From NCBI GenBank assembly GCA_037443685.1, contig JBBINX010000036.1, forward strand, positions 1 to 20,932: DNA of 20,932 nt, in the 5' to 3' direction. This document shows, piece after piece, positions 8,381-17,129 of this stretch. Numbering within the stretch: position 1 is the stretch's first letter; each line of letters opens with the position of its first letter. This DNA comes from JAHJRJ01 sp037443685. Lineage in GTDB: Bacteria; Bacteroidota; Ignavibacteria; UBA10030; BY39. The position numbers were made by a program, and so were the translations under genes. A model generated the notes under the pieces. It was not told the DNA's origin and searched no databases. It saw nothing but the letters and a program-made list of their open reading frames with translations.

Positions 8381-8480
8381 AATAAACTATGCTCATTTCT
8401 CAAGAGAAAATTATAATTCTTGAAATTTGTCCTTTCCTGTAAGCTGTCTCAAAAAGTTAATGCTGAAATGTTATTTCATA

Positions 8481-9320
8481 TTACTTTATATACGTAAGAG
8501 TCGATATTGTTGTCTGCGTAATCGGAATAATCATTTGTTGTTCTCCGGTAGTAGCCATATTTGTTTCACTGTCGGTGTTACTCTCTTCTACTATTACTAA
8601 TCCGGCTTTCACATCAAAATAGAAAGTTCCGTTAACTTTTCCGGACCCATCTATGAAAAACTCCATCCCCTGCACAACTCCTTTCCCTTCGACCGTAGAT
8701 TTACCGTTAAAAATTATTTTCAGACAATCTATTCCATTCTTCTTTTCTTTTCCAATCACCTGATATTCAACATCCTTCGTTACAACAACCTTGCCGCCCA
8801 TCTGATTCACGGTATCAATATTCACAGCTGACCATGAATCCCCTGCTTTAACTGGTTTTTCTGATAATATTGGAAATTTTAATGCTTCACGCTGCGCTCC
8901 GCCCGACATTCTTCCACCGCCGATTTCTACGGTATCTATAATTTCGCGATTAAAAATTTTACCGAGGTTAGATATCGTAACCTTAGTTCTTTTTCCGATT
9001 AATTCTTTTAAATAAATCGTTGTATCTCCTCTTGGAGAACTGGAAAACATACGTGCCGAATCGGCTGACATCATCAATACAATATTTTTATCTTTTGTTA
9101 CGTTATCAACCACAAGTCTGACGACATTATTGCTTTCGTTTCTCATTTTCATCTCTCTACCCATCATCTCTTGGGTCATGCTTCCCGAAGTATTGTCTTT
9201 ATACCGGTAAGTTTTTCCTTTCTCAAATTTGTACTCTAATTTGTAAATTTCTTGGGTTTGAACATTATCGATAAATAAGAAAATCATAACGAATGTTAAT
9301 AATTTGAATGTTGTTTTCAT
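8481..9320 (-). CDS. Exported DUF6263-like protein
   Basis: A 279-residue protein with an N-terminal signal peptide (hydrophobic LLTFVMIFLFI, likely cut near VQTQ) and a beta-rich mature part. The arrangement resembles the DUF6263 family: an opening YKFEKGKTYRY, a middle LGKI segment preceding FPILSEKPVKAGDSW, then VIGKEKKNGIDCLKI, a glycine-rich GSGKVNGTFYFD hairpin, and a threonine-rich final strand. Family function is unknown; a periplasmic or outer-membrane-associated location is inferred. Cysteine is absent at the signal-peptide end, so it is not a lipoprotein. AAAGGA on the minus strand a few bases before the ATG supports the start. It lies 113 bases upstream of the peptidase gene on the same strand, so joint transcription is possible. 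Confidence 0.7.
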   Translation of the reverse strand: MKTTFKLLTFVMIFLFIDNVQTQEIYKLEYKFEKGKTYRYKDNTSGSMTQEMMGREMKMRNESNNVVRLVVDNVTKDKNIVLMMSADSARMFSSSPRGDTTIYLKELIGKRTKVTISNLGKIFNREIIDTVEIGGGRMSGGAQREALKFPILSEKPVKAGDSWSAVNIDTVNQMGGKVVVTKDVEYQVIGKEKKNGIDCLKIIFNGKSTVEGKGVVQGMEFFIDGSGKVNGTFYFDVKAGLVIVEESNTDSETNMATTGEQQMIIPITQTTISTLTYIK

Positions 9321-9600
9321 AAGTTTTTCCTTTAATTTTTAATACTTAGTTTTATTATTTACAAGGTGGCCCGCTGTTCGAAAAGCACGCTGTGATACTC
9401 TGGCTACTTTTGTAAAGTTAATGAATTTCAGGTTGTTAGTTACACTATAATAATTCTGGTGGATTCTTGTATGGTAGAAGATAGAATGAATTTTCTTTTT
9501 CGAGAAGGAAACATGGTCACTACCACCAATATTTTTCTCTTGATTAATTATCAGAGTCATACTCACAGATTTATTTACTTCGACAATGGATATTTTGATT

Positions 9601-10893
9601 TCATATTAATTTTTTTAAATTTTCAAATTGAGCCAGCAGTTTTTCGAACACGGGAAGCTTTTTTCTGCTTAGTCTGATTCTTACCCGGATACGGTTTTTC
9701 AGATACTTTATTTCCAATATTTCGCTAAGTTCGTGCAACTTGGAAATCAGTCCATAATTGGCGTGACTTGTCGTTAATTCCCTCTCTATAAACTCACCTA
9801 TAATAAAACTAGCGAGCTTCTCTTTTAAAGCAGGAATGTTGATTCCGCGCAAAGCAGAGACAGCTACAGAGTCTTTGAATCTTTTATGTAACTCGTTCAA
9901 TAAATTTCTGTCCTGTAAAACATCAACTTTATTAAATACTAAAATCATCGGTTTTAAGTTGGATTCTAAGTCTTGGATAGTTGATTCGACTGTTTTGATA
10001 TGCTCTTCGAAAAGCGGATGGCTAACATCTACTACGTGCAATAGTATGTCCGCCTCGGTAACTTCGGCGAGTGTACTTTTGAATGATGCAACCAAGTGAG
10101 GCGGGAGTTTCCGGATAAACCCGACAGTATCCGATAACAGAACAGTCTGTGAATGAGGTAATTCTATCGTTCGCACTGTAGTATCGAGAGTTGCGAACAA
10201 GCGGTTTTCCACAAAGACATTAGAACTCGAAAGTGTATTCATCAATGTTGATTTACCGGCATTAGTATAACCCACAAGCGCGACTCGGGTAAAATATTTT
10301 CTTCCTCTTCTTTGCACTTCGCGCTCTTTTTCTATCGTCTTTAGTTTATTTATTAATAATTTTAACCGTGTACGAATGGCGCGCCTGTCCGTTTCAATTT
10401 GAGTTTCACCGGGTCCTTTCGTACCGATTCCACCGTATTGTTTAGATAAGTGAGTCCACTGCCTCGTCAAACGAGTGAGCAAATATTGAAGTTGTGCAAG
10501 TTCGACTTGCGTCATCGCTTCTTTCGACTTAGCCCGTGATGCAAAAATATCGAGTATCAATCCGCTGCGGTCAACTATTTTACACTTAATAATTTTTTCG
10601 AGGTTCCTGACTTGCCTTTGCGAAAGATCATCGTCGAAGATAACTAAATCTATATGATCATCTTCTACTAATCCTGCGATTTCTTTCGCTTTTCCGCTCC
10701 CGATAAATGTCGAAGATTCAATTCTGTCGCGTTCTTGAATGATACGATGGATAACTCTTGCTCCTGCCGTATCTGCAAGTAGAACCAATTCTTTTAAATA
10801 ATCTTCAACCCGGCTTCTACTTGTATGTTGTAATTTTATCCCTACGACTATAGCCCGTTCTTGAGGTTTTTTTGTTACAGTAATGTCTTTCAT
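9601..10893 (-). CDS. hflX: Ribosome-associated GTPase HflX
   Basis: HflX binds the 50S subunit and splits or rescues stalled and heat-damaged ribosomes. The protein has the HflX N-terminal domain (about 20-125), the glycine-rich GGIGTKGPGETQIETDRR segment (154-171), a coiled-coil linker (about 172-198), and a GTPase domain with G1 GYTNAGKS (208-215), G2 threonines near 238-239, G3 DTVGF (255-259) and G4 NKVD (321-324). The C-terminal domain reaches residue 430, a normal length. Its ATG overlaps the stop of the upstream VWA gene (ATGA at 10890-10893), suggesting translational coupling. It is the last gene of this series; a 280-base gap follows with no recognisable gene. Confidence 0.95.
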   Translation of the reverse strand: MKDITVTKKPQERAIVVGIKLQHTSRSRVEDYLKELVLLADTAGARVIHRIIQERDRIESSTFIGSGKAKEIAGLVEDDHIDLVIFDDDLSQRQVRNLEKIIKCKIVDRSGLILDIFASRAKSKEAMTQVELAQLQYLLTRLTRQWTHLSKQYGGIGTKGPGETQIETDRRAIRTRLKLLINKLKTIEKEREVQRRGRKYFTRVALVGYTNAGKSTLMNTLSSSNVFVENRLFATLDTTVRTIELPHSQTVLLSDTVGFIRKLPPHLVASFKSTLAEVTEADILLHVVDVSHPLFEEHIKTVESTIQDLESNLKPMILVFNKVDVLQDRNLLNELHKRFKDSVAVSALRGINIPALKEKLASFIIGEFIERELTTSHANYGLISKLHELSEILEIKYLKNRIRVRIRLSRKKLPVFEKLLAQFENLKKLI

Positions 10894-13034
10894 TCCATTT
10901 GGTTTTTTCTTGACTCTCTTGCAACAAACATCTCGATGACCACTAATAATATTACAAGCATTATGGCATATTTCCAGAGTTCAAAGCCGAACCTTGATGT
11001 TAATATTTCTTCTTGAATTTTTTTACCAGCATCGAGATGTTTAATGTACTTTTGATCTATTTTGAAACCATCGAAGAATTCAGTTAAATTATAATCGCTT
11101 GCTTTTCGTAAATCCGATTCTTTATTATCAATATTTACTGCAACTATCGCACACAGATTAATACCATCCGATAGTTCATAAATCCCCGATTGCGTCAATT
11201 GCGATAACGATACAAGATCTTTTGAGATTCCCGGCTTATTTTCAGCTAAAGAAGGTAAATACTGCTCAATACCGTCTGGGGAAATCAACTTGTATTTGGC
11301 TGTTCCGGTTAAATTAGTTTTCAGATTAACTATTATGTCACGATTAACCAAAGTCGAAGTTGAAAATTGTTGACCGAATGCAGCATAATGGATCGACCTA
11401 TATATTAGCGGGGCGAACATGCTTTTTAGTGGAAAATCTGACCACGACAGTGTAGGGGAAATTGAATAAAACAATACAGTTCCGCCATCTGTTTTATATT
11501 CGGTTAAAAAAGAATTTCCATCGCTTAATGTAATTATCGGATGTCCTGACTTAACCGGTCGTTGACTGATTACGAAAAAGATTTGGGGTGATTCTATTTT
11601 TTTTTTATTACCTTGGTTTACTTCTTCGAATATTCCATAAAATACTGGATGGTCTAAATCGAATTTTTTCAAATAAACATCCGTTTGCCCGGATACTCGA
11701 AGCAATCCTCCGGCTCGAGGAATATTAATTTGTGAAAGGAAGTTGTTCAATTCCTCGATCCTGAAATTACTTTCTGGAAATATAACAACCCCTCCTCCCC
11801 TTGCGAGGAATAACTTTATTAGATTTAGTTGGTTTTCGTTAATATTATCGAAACTTTGAATTATTAATACGTCAATGTTTGTAAAATCAAGGGTTGATAA
11901 GAGGGCGGGTTTTACTTCGGTGATTTTAAAATAAGACTGCTGGTTATCAACTGTAGCCGCTGTCAATGCAATCTTCAAAAATTTCGAATCATCTGTTGAA
12001 GCTGAAACAATTGCAGTTTTTAAATTTTCGTGAACGTAAACAGTAAAGTAACGACGGTTGTCTTGTTCGAGATTATCGTTTTCTAATTCCACATATCCTT
12101 TAATAAATCCCGTACGTTTTACGATAGCAGAAAAATCTACTGTCGCCTCACTCCACGGATCGATGTCGACACTTCGTTGAGCAACCCTAATACCGTCAAG
12201 ATATAAACTGACAACAAAATTTTTGAGAGCTAACTTTCCGTAATTTTTTATCACAGATTTTATTACAACGGGCTTATTCTTTTCGAACAATTTAGTTTCC
12301 ACAGAAACTGAATCAGTGGCGGCGTTCGAATTTTCCTTACTACCTATGTTTATTATAAAAATATTAACGCCTTCTTCAAATAACGTTTCGATATTTGGCG
12401 CCGTATCCTTTTTAATTTTTTCAATTAAAGTTTTTTGAAAGTCGCTGACAAGATAAACTTCTTTATTCGCATTTTTCGATTGGCTGATTAATTTTGAAGC
12501 AATACGAATCGCCGGTTCAAGTCCGTTGCGTATCTCGGATATTTTACTTTCGTTGATAGTTCTTCTCACAATATCGAAATCATGTGATAGTATTTGTTCG
12601 TGCGATTGAACATTCGATAATTTGATTAAAAATATTTCATCACCATCTTTTAACAAATCTATAATTTTTAAAGCCGCATCTTTTGCTTGATTAAATAATT
12701 GGCCCTCTTCATCTCGGATTGACATGCTGAACGAATCGTCTAATATTAAAATTATTGTAGAATGGGCATGAGATCCGATTCCTCCTAAAACCGTTCCTCT
12801 AAGAGCTGGACGAGAAAATGCGAGTACAATAATAATAATAATTAATGTCCTGATGATCAGTAATAGTAGTTGTCTCAGCTTAAAACGCCGTATCTTAGTT
12901 TGTTGCAGCTCTTTTAAGAATGCCAATGTGCTAAATTCAATTGTCTTCAGCTTTCTTAAATTTAAAAGGTGTAAAATAAGTGGGATTGCCGCGGCAGCCA
13001 AACCGAATAGGATCAGCGGATTTAAGAAAGTCAT
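10890..13034 (-). CDS. BatA-domain membrane protein with VWA domain
   Basis: The 714-residue protein begins with a BatA/aerotolerance-regulator N-terminal module: membrane segment at about 5-24, the LHLLNLRKLKTIEFSTLAFL stretch, and a second segment at about 55-74. A von Willebrand A domain follows, with metal-site motif DDSFS (99-103) and a later MIDAS-type aspartate in VSDFQK (D198). A CARDB-like beta domain spans roughly 245-335, then a region around 385-425 (NIDVLIIQSF...RGGGVVIFP) resembling a class I amidotransferase-like fold. A C-terminal membrane helix lies at about 687-704. Such proteins are widespread in Bacteroidota and relatives, often without known function; a periplasmic sensing or scaffold role is inferred. 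The start at 13034 lacks a Shine-Dalgarno sequence. It lies 88 bases after the patatin gene and overlaps hflX by 4 bases. Confidence 0.85.
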   Translation of the reverse strand: MTFLNPLILFGLAAAAIPLILHLLNLRKLKTIEFSTLAFLKELQQTKIRRFKLRQLLLLIIRTLIIIIIVLAFSRPALRGTVLGGIGSHAHSTIILILDDSFSMSIRDEEGQLFNQAKDAALKIIDLLKDGDEIFLIKLSNVQSHEQILSHDFDIVRRTINESKISEIRNGLEPAIRIASKLISQSKNANKEVYLVSDFQKTLIEKIKKDTAPNIETLFEEGVNIFIINIGSKENSNAATDSVSVETKLFEKNKPVVIKSVIKNYGKLALKNFVVSLYLDGIRVAQRSVDIDPWSEATVDFSAIVKRTGFIKGYVELENDNLEQDNRRYFTVYVHENLKTAIVSASTDDSKFLKIALTAATVDNQQSYFKITEVKPALLSTLDFTNIDVLIIQSFDNINENQLNLIKLFLARGGGVVIFPESNFRIEELNNFLSQINIPRAGGLLRVSGQTDVYLKKFDLDHPVFYGIFEEVNQGNKKKIESPQIFFVISQRPVKSGHPIITLSDGNSFLTEYKTDGGTVLFYSISPTLSWSDFPLKSMFAPLIYRSIHYAAFGQQFSTSTLVNRDIIVNLKTNLTGTAKYKLISPDGIEQYLPSLAENKPGISKDLVSLSQLTQSGIYELSDGINLCAIVAVNIDNKESDLRKASDYNLTEFFDGFKIDQKYIKHLDAGKKIQEEILTSRFGFELWKYAIMLVILLVVIEMFVARESRKNQME

Positions 13035-13122
13035 ATAGTTTTAAAGGTAATCAGGAATTTTTTAAATAATACCGTTTAAATGAAAACAAAAAGTGTATAA
13101 AAAGCAAACAGGAATGCAATTT

Positions 13123-15621
13123 TTATATTTCCAACCCTACTGAAAAATAAAAAAGCATTGGACCGTAAGACGTATGGGTTCCGACTTTTGTCGGTAAATA
13201 AAAACTTTTACCTATACCGATTAACGCTGGACCTATCGGAGTGTCTAATCCTAAAATAGTTCCTATCCCATGGCGCATACCGCTTAATTTTAACTCTTGA
13301 GGGATTACTGATATCATGCCGAGGTCATATGTAACTGAAAGATACGTATCGTAAACTATTTTAAATGGAAAATGAATTCGATATTCGGAATTAAAAAGCA
13401 GTATTTGCCTTCCCCTGCTGTCGTTTTCCCTCAAACCCATAAATGAATTTAAGCCACCTAATGAAAATTGTTCAGCAAAGGGAAGTGTAGCATCCGCGAC
13501 TCCGAAAACTGTTTTATACTTAAAAGTATGATCCGAAAACAATGTGAGATATGCTTCATATTGCAAGGTTAGCTTTGTGTATGCTAATTTACTTCCTAAT
13601 TCCTTTATTGCCGATTCGTAAGCAATAGAGAGCAGCATCCCTTCGGTTGTAAAGGGTAATTTATTCTTAGTGTCTACAGTTGTTCCTAACTTAATAACTG
13701 AAAAGGGATACTTTTCAGGAATGTAACCACCAGATGTTTTTTCCTTTATCTCGTGTTGCTCTCTCTTGTATTCGAGTATCATATTCCCGAGTCGCTCAAG
13801 TTGTAATCCAAAACTAACGGATGCGCCGTATTTTATCAACCTATACTCCCCAACCTGCATTCTATCCCATCGTCTCTGTGAGATATATGGTGCATCTGCG
13901 TATACGTTATAATCGTGAAAAAGGTGGTACATATTAAAATTAAACGTAAAGTAACTGTGAAAAATTCTATGCACTAAATAATCTAATCCGAATTTTCTAT
14001 CGCGTATACCAGCAGTAAAATTAAAGCCGAGCTCTTCACCGTGTCCTCGAAAATTTGTCAACCTTGTTTCAATTTTACCAATAAATCCTCTTTCATTATT
14101 AGTGTTAATACCAAGCCGGACTATATCTGTTACTTTTTCTTTAACTTTTATTATAACAATCGGCTCCTTGTTTTCGTCGCTTTGTATTTCGAGTAAAACG
14201 TACTCAAACAGACCCGTTGCGCTCAGATTCGTTATGCCTTTCTGCGCTGTCTTGATTTGAAAAACATCACCTGCGTCCATATCAATTTCTCTTCGTAAAA
14301 CATATTCAGCAGTATAATCGTTACCGGTAAACTTCAGTTCTTTAATCTTCCCTTCATTAATTTTAAAGGATAGTGTGCCATTGTGCAGGTCAAACTTGCT
14401 TGAATCAATTCTCGCTAAACTGTATCCTCTCTGTCTGTAAATCAAGAATAAAGAATCGGAGAGTTGTTTAATTTTTTCTTCATTATATGGTTGGTGTAGT
14501 AATTCAGAAAAATGATTTGCAATAATCGAATTATCTAATTTCTCATTACCGGAAAAAAGAACCGATTTTATTATACTAGAATATTTATCATTAAAATCAT
14601 TAACAAACGAATCGTTACCTATACTTATACTATTCGATCGGGTTTTCACGATAGATAGAATTTGAGGTATTATTTTTTCTGTTGTTACTTCACCTGCTTT
14701 TATTAGTTGACTTATGTTAAAAAAATCAGATGCAAGATGATTCCCAATTTCTGGTTTGATAATAATGTCTGCCAACTTTAGTTGATTATCATTTGAGGAT
14801 TGCATCATTATCGTCATAATTTGGTCAGCAGTTTCCCACGGGGCACTGTATTCATTCAATTTGAGCATTTCACTTGTTGAGTTTACTACGATGATGATAT
14901 CGGCTCCAAGTGATTTTGCTATATCGACAGGAATATTTGAGACCAAGCCACCATCTACCAGAAACAGCGAATCTTTTTCGAGCGGTGTAAATAACAGAGG
15001 AACTGCAACGCTTGCCCGAAGAGCTTCGGAAAGGGAGCCTGTATCAAATATAATTCTTCTTCCACTAATAATATCAGTAGCAACAGCACGGAACGGAATT
15101 TTCAAGTCATCGAAGCTTGGACTTGGGTGGTAGAGCGCCTGCAGCGTTAGATTGCTTAAAAAATTTGTAACACGCTGTCCATTCGAGATTGACGACGGTA
15201 TTATTGGTTGTAATCCATCAAAGCGTATAACAAGAAAACTTTTTTCTTTAGATTGTCTTTGGTCTATGAAAAGTTCTGTTCGTTTTGTTTCGTCTGTAAG
15301 CGATAAGATTTCGTCCCAATTGGTTTTTGAAACTATTTTTTCTAATTCTCCGGCTGTATAACCCGATGAATAAAGCCCTCCGACTATCGCCCCCATACTA
15401 TTGCCTACAATTAAGTCGATTGGTATATCGTACTTTTCAAAAGTTTTTAGAACACCTATTTGTGCTAAACCACGTGCACCTCCACCGCTTAAAACGAGGG
15501 CAACCTTCGGTTTATTGATTCGGGGAGAAGTTTCCAGATTATTGATAATTTTAGGTTGTGAATCTCCAGCAGTAACAAAAATAATTAGCAATATGCAAAG
15601 CAAGTTAACTTTTAATTGCAT
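13123..15621 (-). CDS. Patatin-like phospholipase fused to Omp85-type barrel
   Basis: An 832-residue exported protein: signal peptide (core LLCILLIIFVTA, residues 7-18), patatin domain (about 38-235), POTRA-like segments (about 340-500), and a C-terminal beta-barrel of the BamA/surface-antigen type. The patatin catalytic dyad is intact: oxyanion loop GGGARG (46-51), nucleophile S75 in GNSMG, and D223 in DGG. The POTRA parts are visible as FSGNEKLDNS and FTGNDYTAEYVLRREIDMDAGDVF. Barrel strands end in the terminal aromatic-rich GPMLFYFSVGLEI. The architecture resembles type Vd autotransporters such as PlpD, which export a lipase domain through their own barrel and show phospholipase A activity. 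Whether the lipase is released or stays at the surface cannot be told. Eight bases separate its start from the stop of the upstream membrane-protein gene. Confidence 0.93.
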   Translation of the reverse strand: MQLKVNLLCILLIIFVTAGDSQPKIINNLETSPRINKPKVALVLSGGGARGLAQIGVLKTFEKYDIPIDLIVGNSMGAIVGGLYSSGYTAGELEKIVSKTNWDEILSLTDETKRTELFIDQRQSKEKSFLVIRFDGLQPIIPSSISNGQRVTNFLSNLTLQALYHPSPSFDDLKIPFRAVATDIISGRRIIFDTGSLSEALRASVAVPLLFTPLEKDSLFLVDGGLVSNIPVDIAKSLGADIIIVVNSTSEMLKLNEYSAPWETADQIMTIMMQSSNDNQLKLADIIIKPEIGNHLASDFFNISQLIKAGEVTTEKIIPQILSIVKTRSNSISIGNDSFVNDFNDKYSSIIKSVLFSGNEKLDNSIIANHFSELLHQPYNEEKIKQLSDSLFLIYRQRGYSLARIDSSKFDLHNGTLSFKINEGKIKELKFTGNDYTAEYVLRREIDMDAGDVFQIKTAQKGITNLSATGLFEYVLLEIQSDENKEPIVIIKVKEKVTDIVRLGINTNNERGFIGKIETRLTNFRGHGEELGFNFTAGIRDRKFGLDYLVHRIFHSYFTFNFNMYHLFHDYNVYADAPYISQRRWDRMQVGEYRLIKYGASVSFGLQLERLGNMILEYKREQHEIKEKTSGGYIPEKYPFSVIKLGTTVDTKNKLPFTTEGMLLSIAYESAIKELGSKLAYTKLTLQYEAYLTLFSDHTFKYKTVFGVADATLPFAEQFSLGGLNSFMGLRENDSRGRQILLFNSEYRIHFPFKIVYDTYLSVTYDLGMISVIPQELKLSGMRHGIGTILGLDTPIGPALIGIGKSFYLPTKVGTHTSYGPMLFYFSVGLEI

Positions 15622-15629
15622 CTTTAATA

Positions 15630-16178
15630 TTATTTGTTGTCTACACTTTTTTGTAGCACTTTATTCGATTCTTCAATCATTTTTTGTGTTTCATAATGCT
15701 GAATGTCTCGAATAGTACTGTGGATTCGATGCATAGAAGTGTCTATTCTATCCAACCATTTGATAATTTCGCTATCTTCTTCGAATTTACGTCGTATCTC
15801 TTTTGATGTCACAGATATAACTGCAAGAGCGTTATTAACATTATCTTGTAATAGGGAACTAATTTCATTTACCACATCCGTATGAATTTTCTGAATTTCA
15901 AGTCGTTTTTCAAATTCGAATCTTTTCATTGACTCTACCACATGTCCCTGCTTGATCTTTTGTAATTGTAAAAAAGCTGCAATAGCGAGCCACATGAAAA
16001 TTAATGAATCGAATTGCAACAAATAATCGATGAACGTTCTTTTTTCGTTGATAGTCTGGAAAAGATTTAAGGATGTGATAAGATAATATAAATAGATGAT
16101 AATACCGGCAATAACTACTGGATAGTGAGTGAATAACACTTTGATTTTGTTCAATAAATATTTTAGAAATGATTTCAT
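15630..16178 (-). CDS. Two-helix membrane protein with kinase-like dimerisation helices, no ATPase domain
   Basis: The 182-residue protein has two membrane helices (about 19-40 and 55-73) linked by a short, probably periplasmic loop, then a cytoplasmic coiled-coil (76-100) and a helix pair (about 100-165) resembling a histidine-kinase DHp domain. The stretch LLQDNVNNALAVIS (109-122) mimics the H-box of NtrB-like kinases (HEINNPLxxI), but the position of the phosphorylated histidine is D112. It ends after a charged helix, with no N, G1 or G2 box, so it cannot be a complete kinase. It lies 15 bases downstream of a single-domain response regulator and 8 bases upstream of the patatin-barrel gene. 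It may be a binding partner for the regulator, a phosphatase-like module, or the remnant of a larger kinase; the similarity is weak. Confidence 0.55.
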   Translation of the reverse strand: MKSFLKYLLNKIKVLFTHYPVVIAGIIIYLYYLITSLNLFQTINEKRTFIDYLLQFDSLIFMWLAIAAFLQLQKIKQGHVVESMKRFEFEKRLEIQKIHTDVVNEISSLLQDNVNNALAVISVTSKEIRRKFEEDSEIIKWLDRIDTSMHRIHSTIRDIQHYETQKMIEESNKVLQKSVDNK

Positions 16179-16193
16179 ATTTGTTTGTTCCAG

Positions 16194-16571
16194 TTATGGT
16201 TCTATTGAAAGTTTAGACATAATAATTTCATAAAGTTCATCTACATCTATCGGTTTAGTGATATACGCATCAGCACCTAAGTTCTCGCTGTATTTTTTTG
16301 CGAGAAGGTCATCGACCGCAGTAAGGAAAAAGAACGGTATTGTTTTTAGTTTTGCAATATTTTTTACGTACTGAAAAAAATCAAAACCATTCATTGGCTG
16401 CATTCTTAAATCGGCTATTATCAAATCAGGGGTTAATGTCTTCAGAATCTCCAATGCTTCTTCACCGCTTTCGGCGGTGATTGCCTTAATTCCGAGATTT
16501 TCTAGTCCTAATGATACAGTCTTTCTAATATCCGGTTCATCATCTACAAACAAAATTGTGATATTTTTCAT
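16194..16571 (-). CDS. Single-domain response regulator (CheY-like)
   Basis: A 125-residue receiver domain with no output domain. All functional positions are present: acidic pocket D10 and D11, phosphoacceptor D54 in IIADLRM, switch T84 in FFLTA, and K106 in YITKPID. AAGGA a few bases before the ATG on the minus strand supports the start. It is the first gene of the minus-strand series, followed after 15 bases by the DHp-like membrane protein and then the patatin-barrel gene. It must act by protein-protein contact or as a phosphorelay intermediate; no cognate kinase lies in the window. Confidence 0.92.
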   Translation of the reverse strand: MKNITILFVDDEPDIRKTVSLGLENLGIKAITAESGEEALEILKTLTPDLIIADLRMQPMNGFDFFQYVKNIAKLKTIPFFFLTAVDDLLAKKYSENLGADAYITKPIDVDELYEIIMSKLSIEP

Positions 16572-16648
16572 TTAGATTCCTTTTATTCTTGTAAAATTTA
16601 ATTGTATTTATTACAAATGTCAAGTTTTAATTCCACATTATTATCATT

Positions 16649-16677
16649 TTGTAAGTTATCCAAATCTTTCTTATATT
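16649..16677 (+). promoter_or_regulatory. Possible promoter upstream of tRNA-Pro
   Basis: TTGTAA (16649-16654) and TATATT (16672-16677) are separated by 17 bases, a sigma70-like layout. Transcription would begin about 125 bases before the tRNA. The stretch is AT-rich, so chance matches are likely. Confidence 0.25.
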
Positions 16678-16809
16678 TATTCGCATCTAAACAAAGTATG
16701 TTTCCGTTCGAAAGAACTAAAAAAAACGAAGTGAAATTGAGTTCTGTGTCGAATTGCGGATACCTCTTCCGAAAGATATGGAACTGGACTTCTCAGTTTG
16801 AGATATTAT

Positions 16810-16884
16810 CGGGGTGTAGCTCAGCCCGGCTAGAGCGCTTGGTTTGGGACCAAGAAGTCGTAGGTTCAAATCCTATCACCCCGA
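16810..16884 (+). tRNA. tRNA-Pro (anticodon UGG)
   Basis: A full cloverleaf can be folded. The acceptor arm CGGGGTG (16810-16816) pairs with CACCCCG (16877-16883), with discriminator A at 16884. The anticodon stem CTTGG/CCAAG encloses the loop TTTGGGA, giving anticodon TGG at 16845-16847 with G37, typical of proline tRNAs. The T arm GTAGG-TTCAAAT-CCTAT is regular. The D arm includes AGCCCGGCTAGAG. CCA is not encoded, so the 3' end is added after transcription. It reads the CCA proline codon and, by wobble, others. Confidence 0.96.
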
Positions 16885-16890
16885 CACAGC

Positions 16891-16920
16891 AGGTCGAACA
16901 TTTTGTTCGACCTTTTTTTT
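16891..16920 (+). terminator. Strong intrinsic terminator after tRNA-Pro
   Basis: A 9-bp stem, AGGTCGAAC (16891-16899) with GTTCGACCT (16905-16913), closes a 5-base loop and is followed by a run of eight T residues (16913-16920). It ends the tRNA transcript and separates it from clpS. Confidence 0.92.
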
Positions 16921-16994
16921 CTGATTTCTATTAATCGTTTAGGAAGCAACAAAATCCTTTTTTGTCATTATTCCTTTCTTAAACTTCCTGGACT

Positions 16995-17017
16995 AGCCCG
17001 GCTGTTTCGGTGTAGCT
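16995..17017. repeat. Two tRNA-Pro segments in swapped order
   Basis: AGCCCGGCT (16995-17003) and GGTGTAGCT (17009-17017) each match the D-arm side of the tRNA-Pro gene exactly (there GGTGTAGCT is followed after one base by AGCCCGGCT), but in reversed order. They lie about 110 bases past the tRNA. They may be residue of a duplication or integration event; chance cannot be excluded. Confidence 0.35.
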
Positions 17018-17129
17018 AACCTTGAATATTGCTCATCAATAAGAGATTACTGTTATATTTCCTAACACAGGCTATAAATTGCAAAAGTCAACATTTTTCA
17101 GTAATTTTTTATAGAATTCAGAACCAGTT

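Noticed and set aside
9321..9600. Small opposing frames in the gap between hflX and the DUF6263-like gene (9339-9566 minus, 9459-9677 plus)
   Set aside because: No Shine-Dalgarno sequence, low-complexity composition, no recognisable motif, and one overlaps the hflX end; I see nothing definite in this gap.
16602..16934. 110-codon open frame across the tRNA-Pro gene
   Set aside because: It runs through the complete tRNA and its terminator; the peptide is a translation of those elements.
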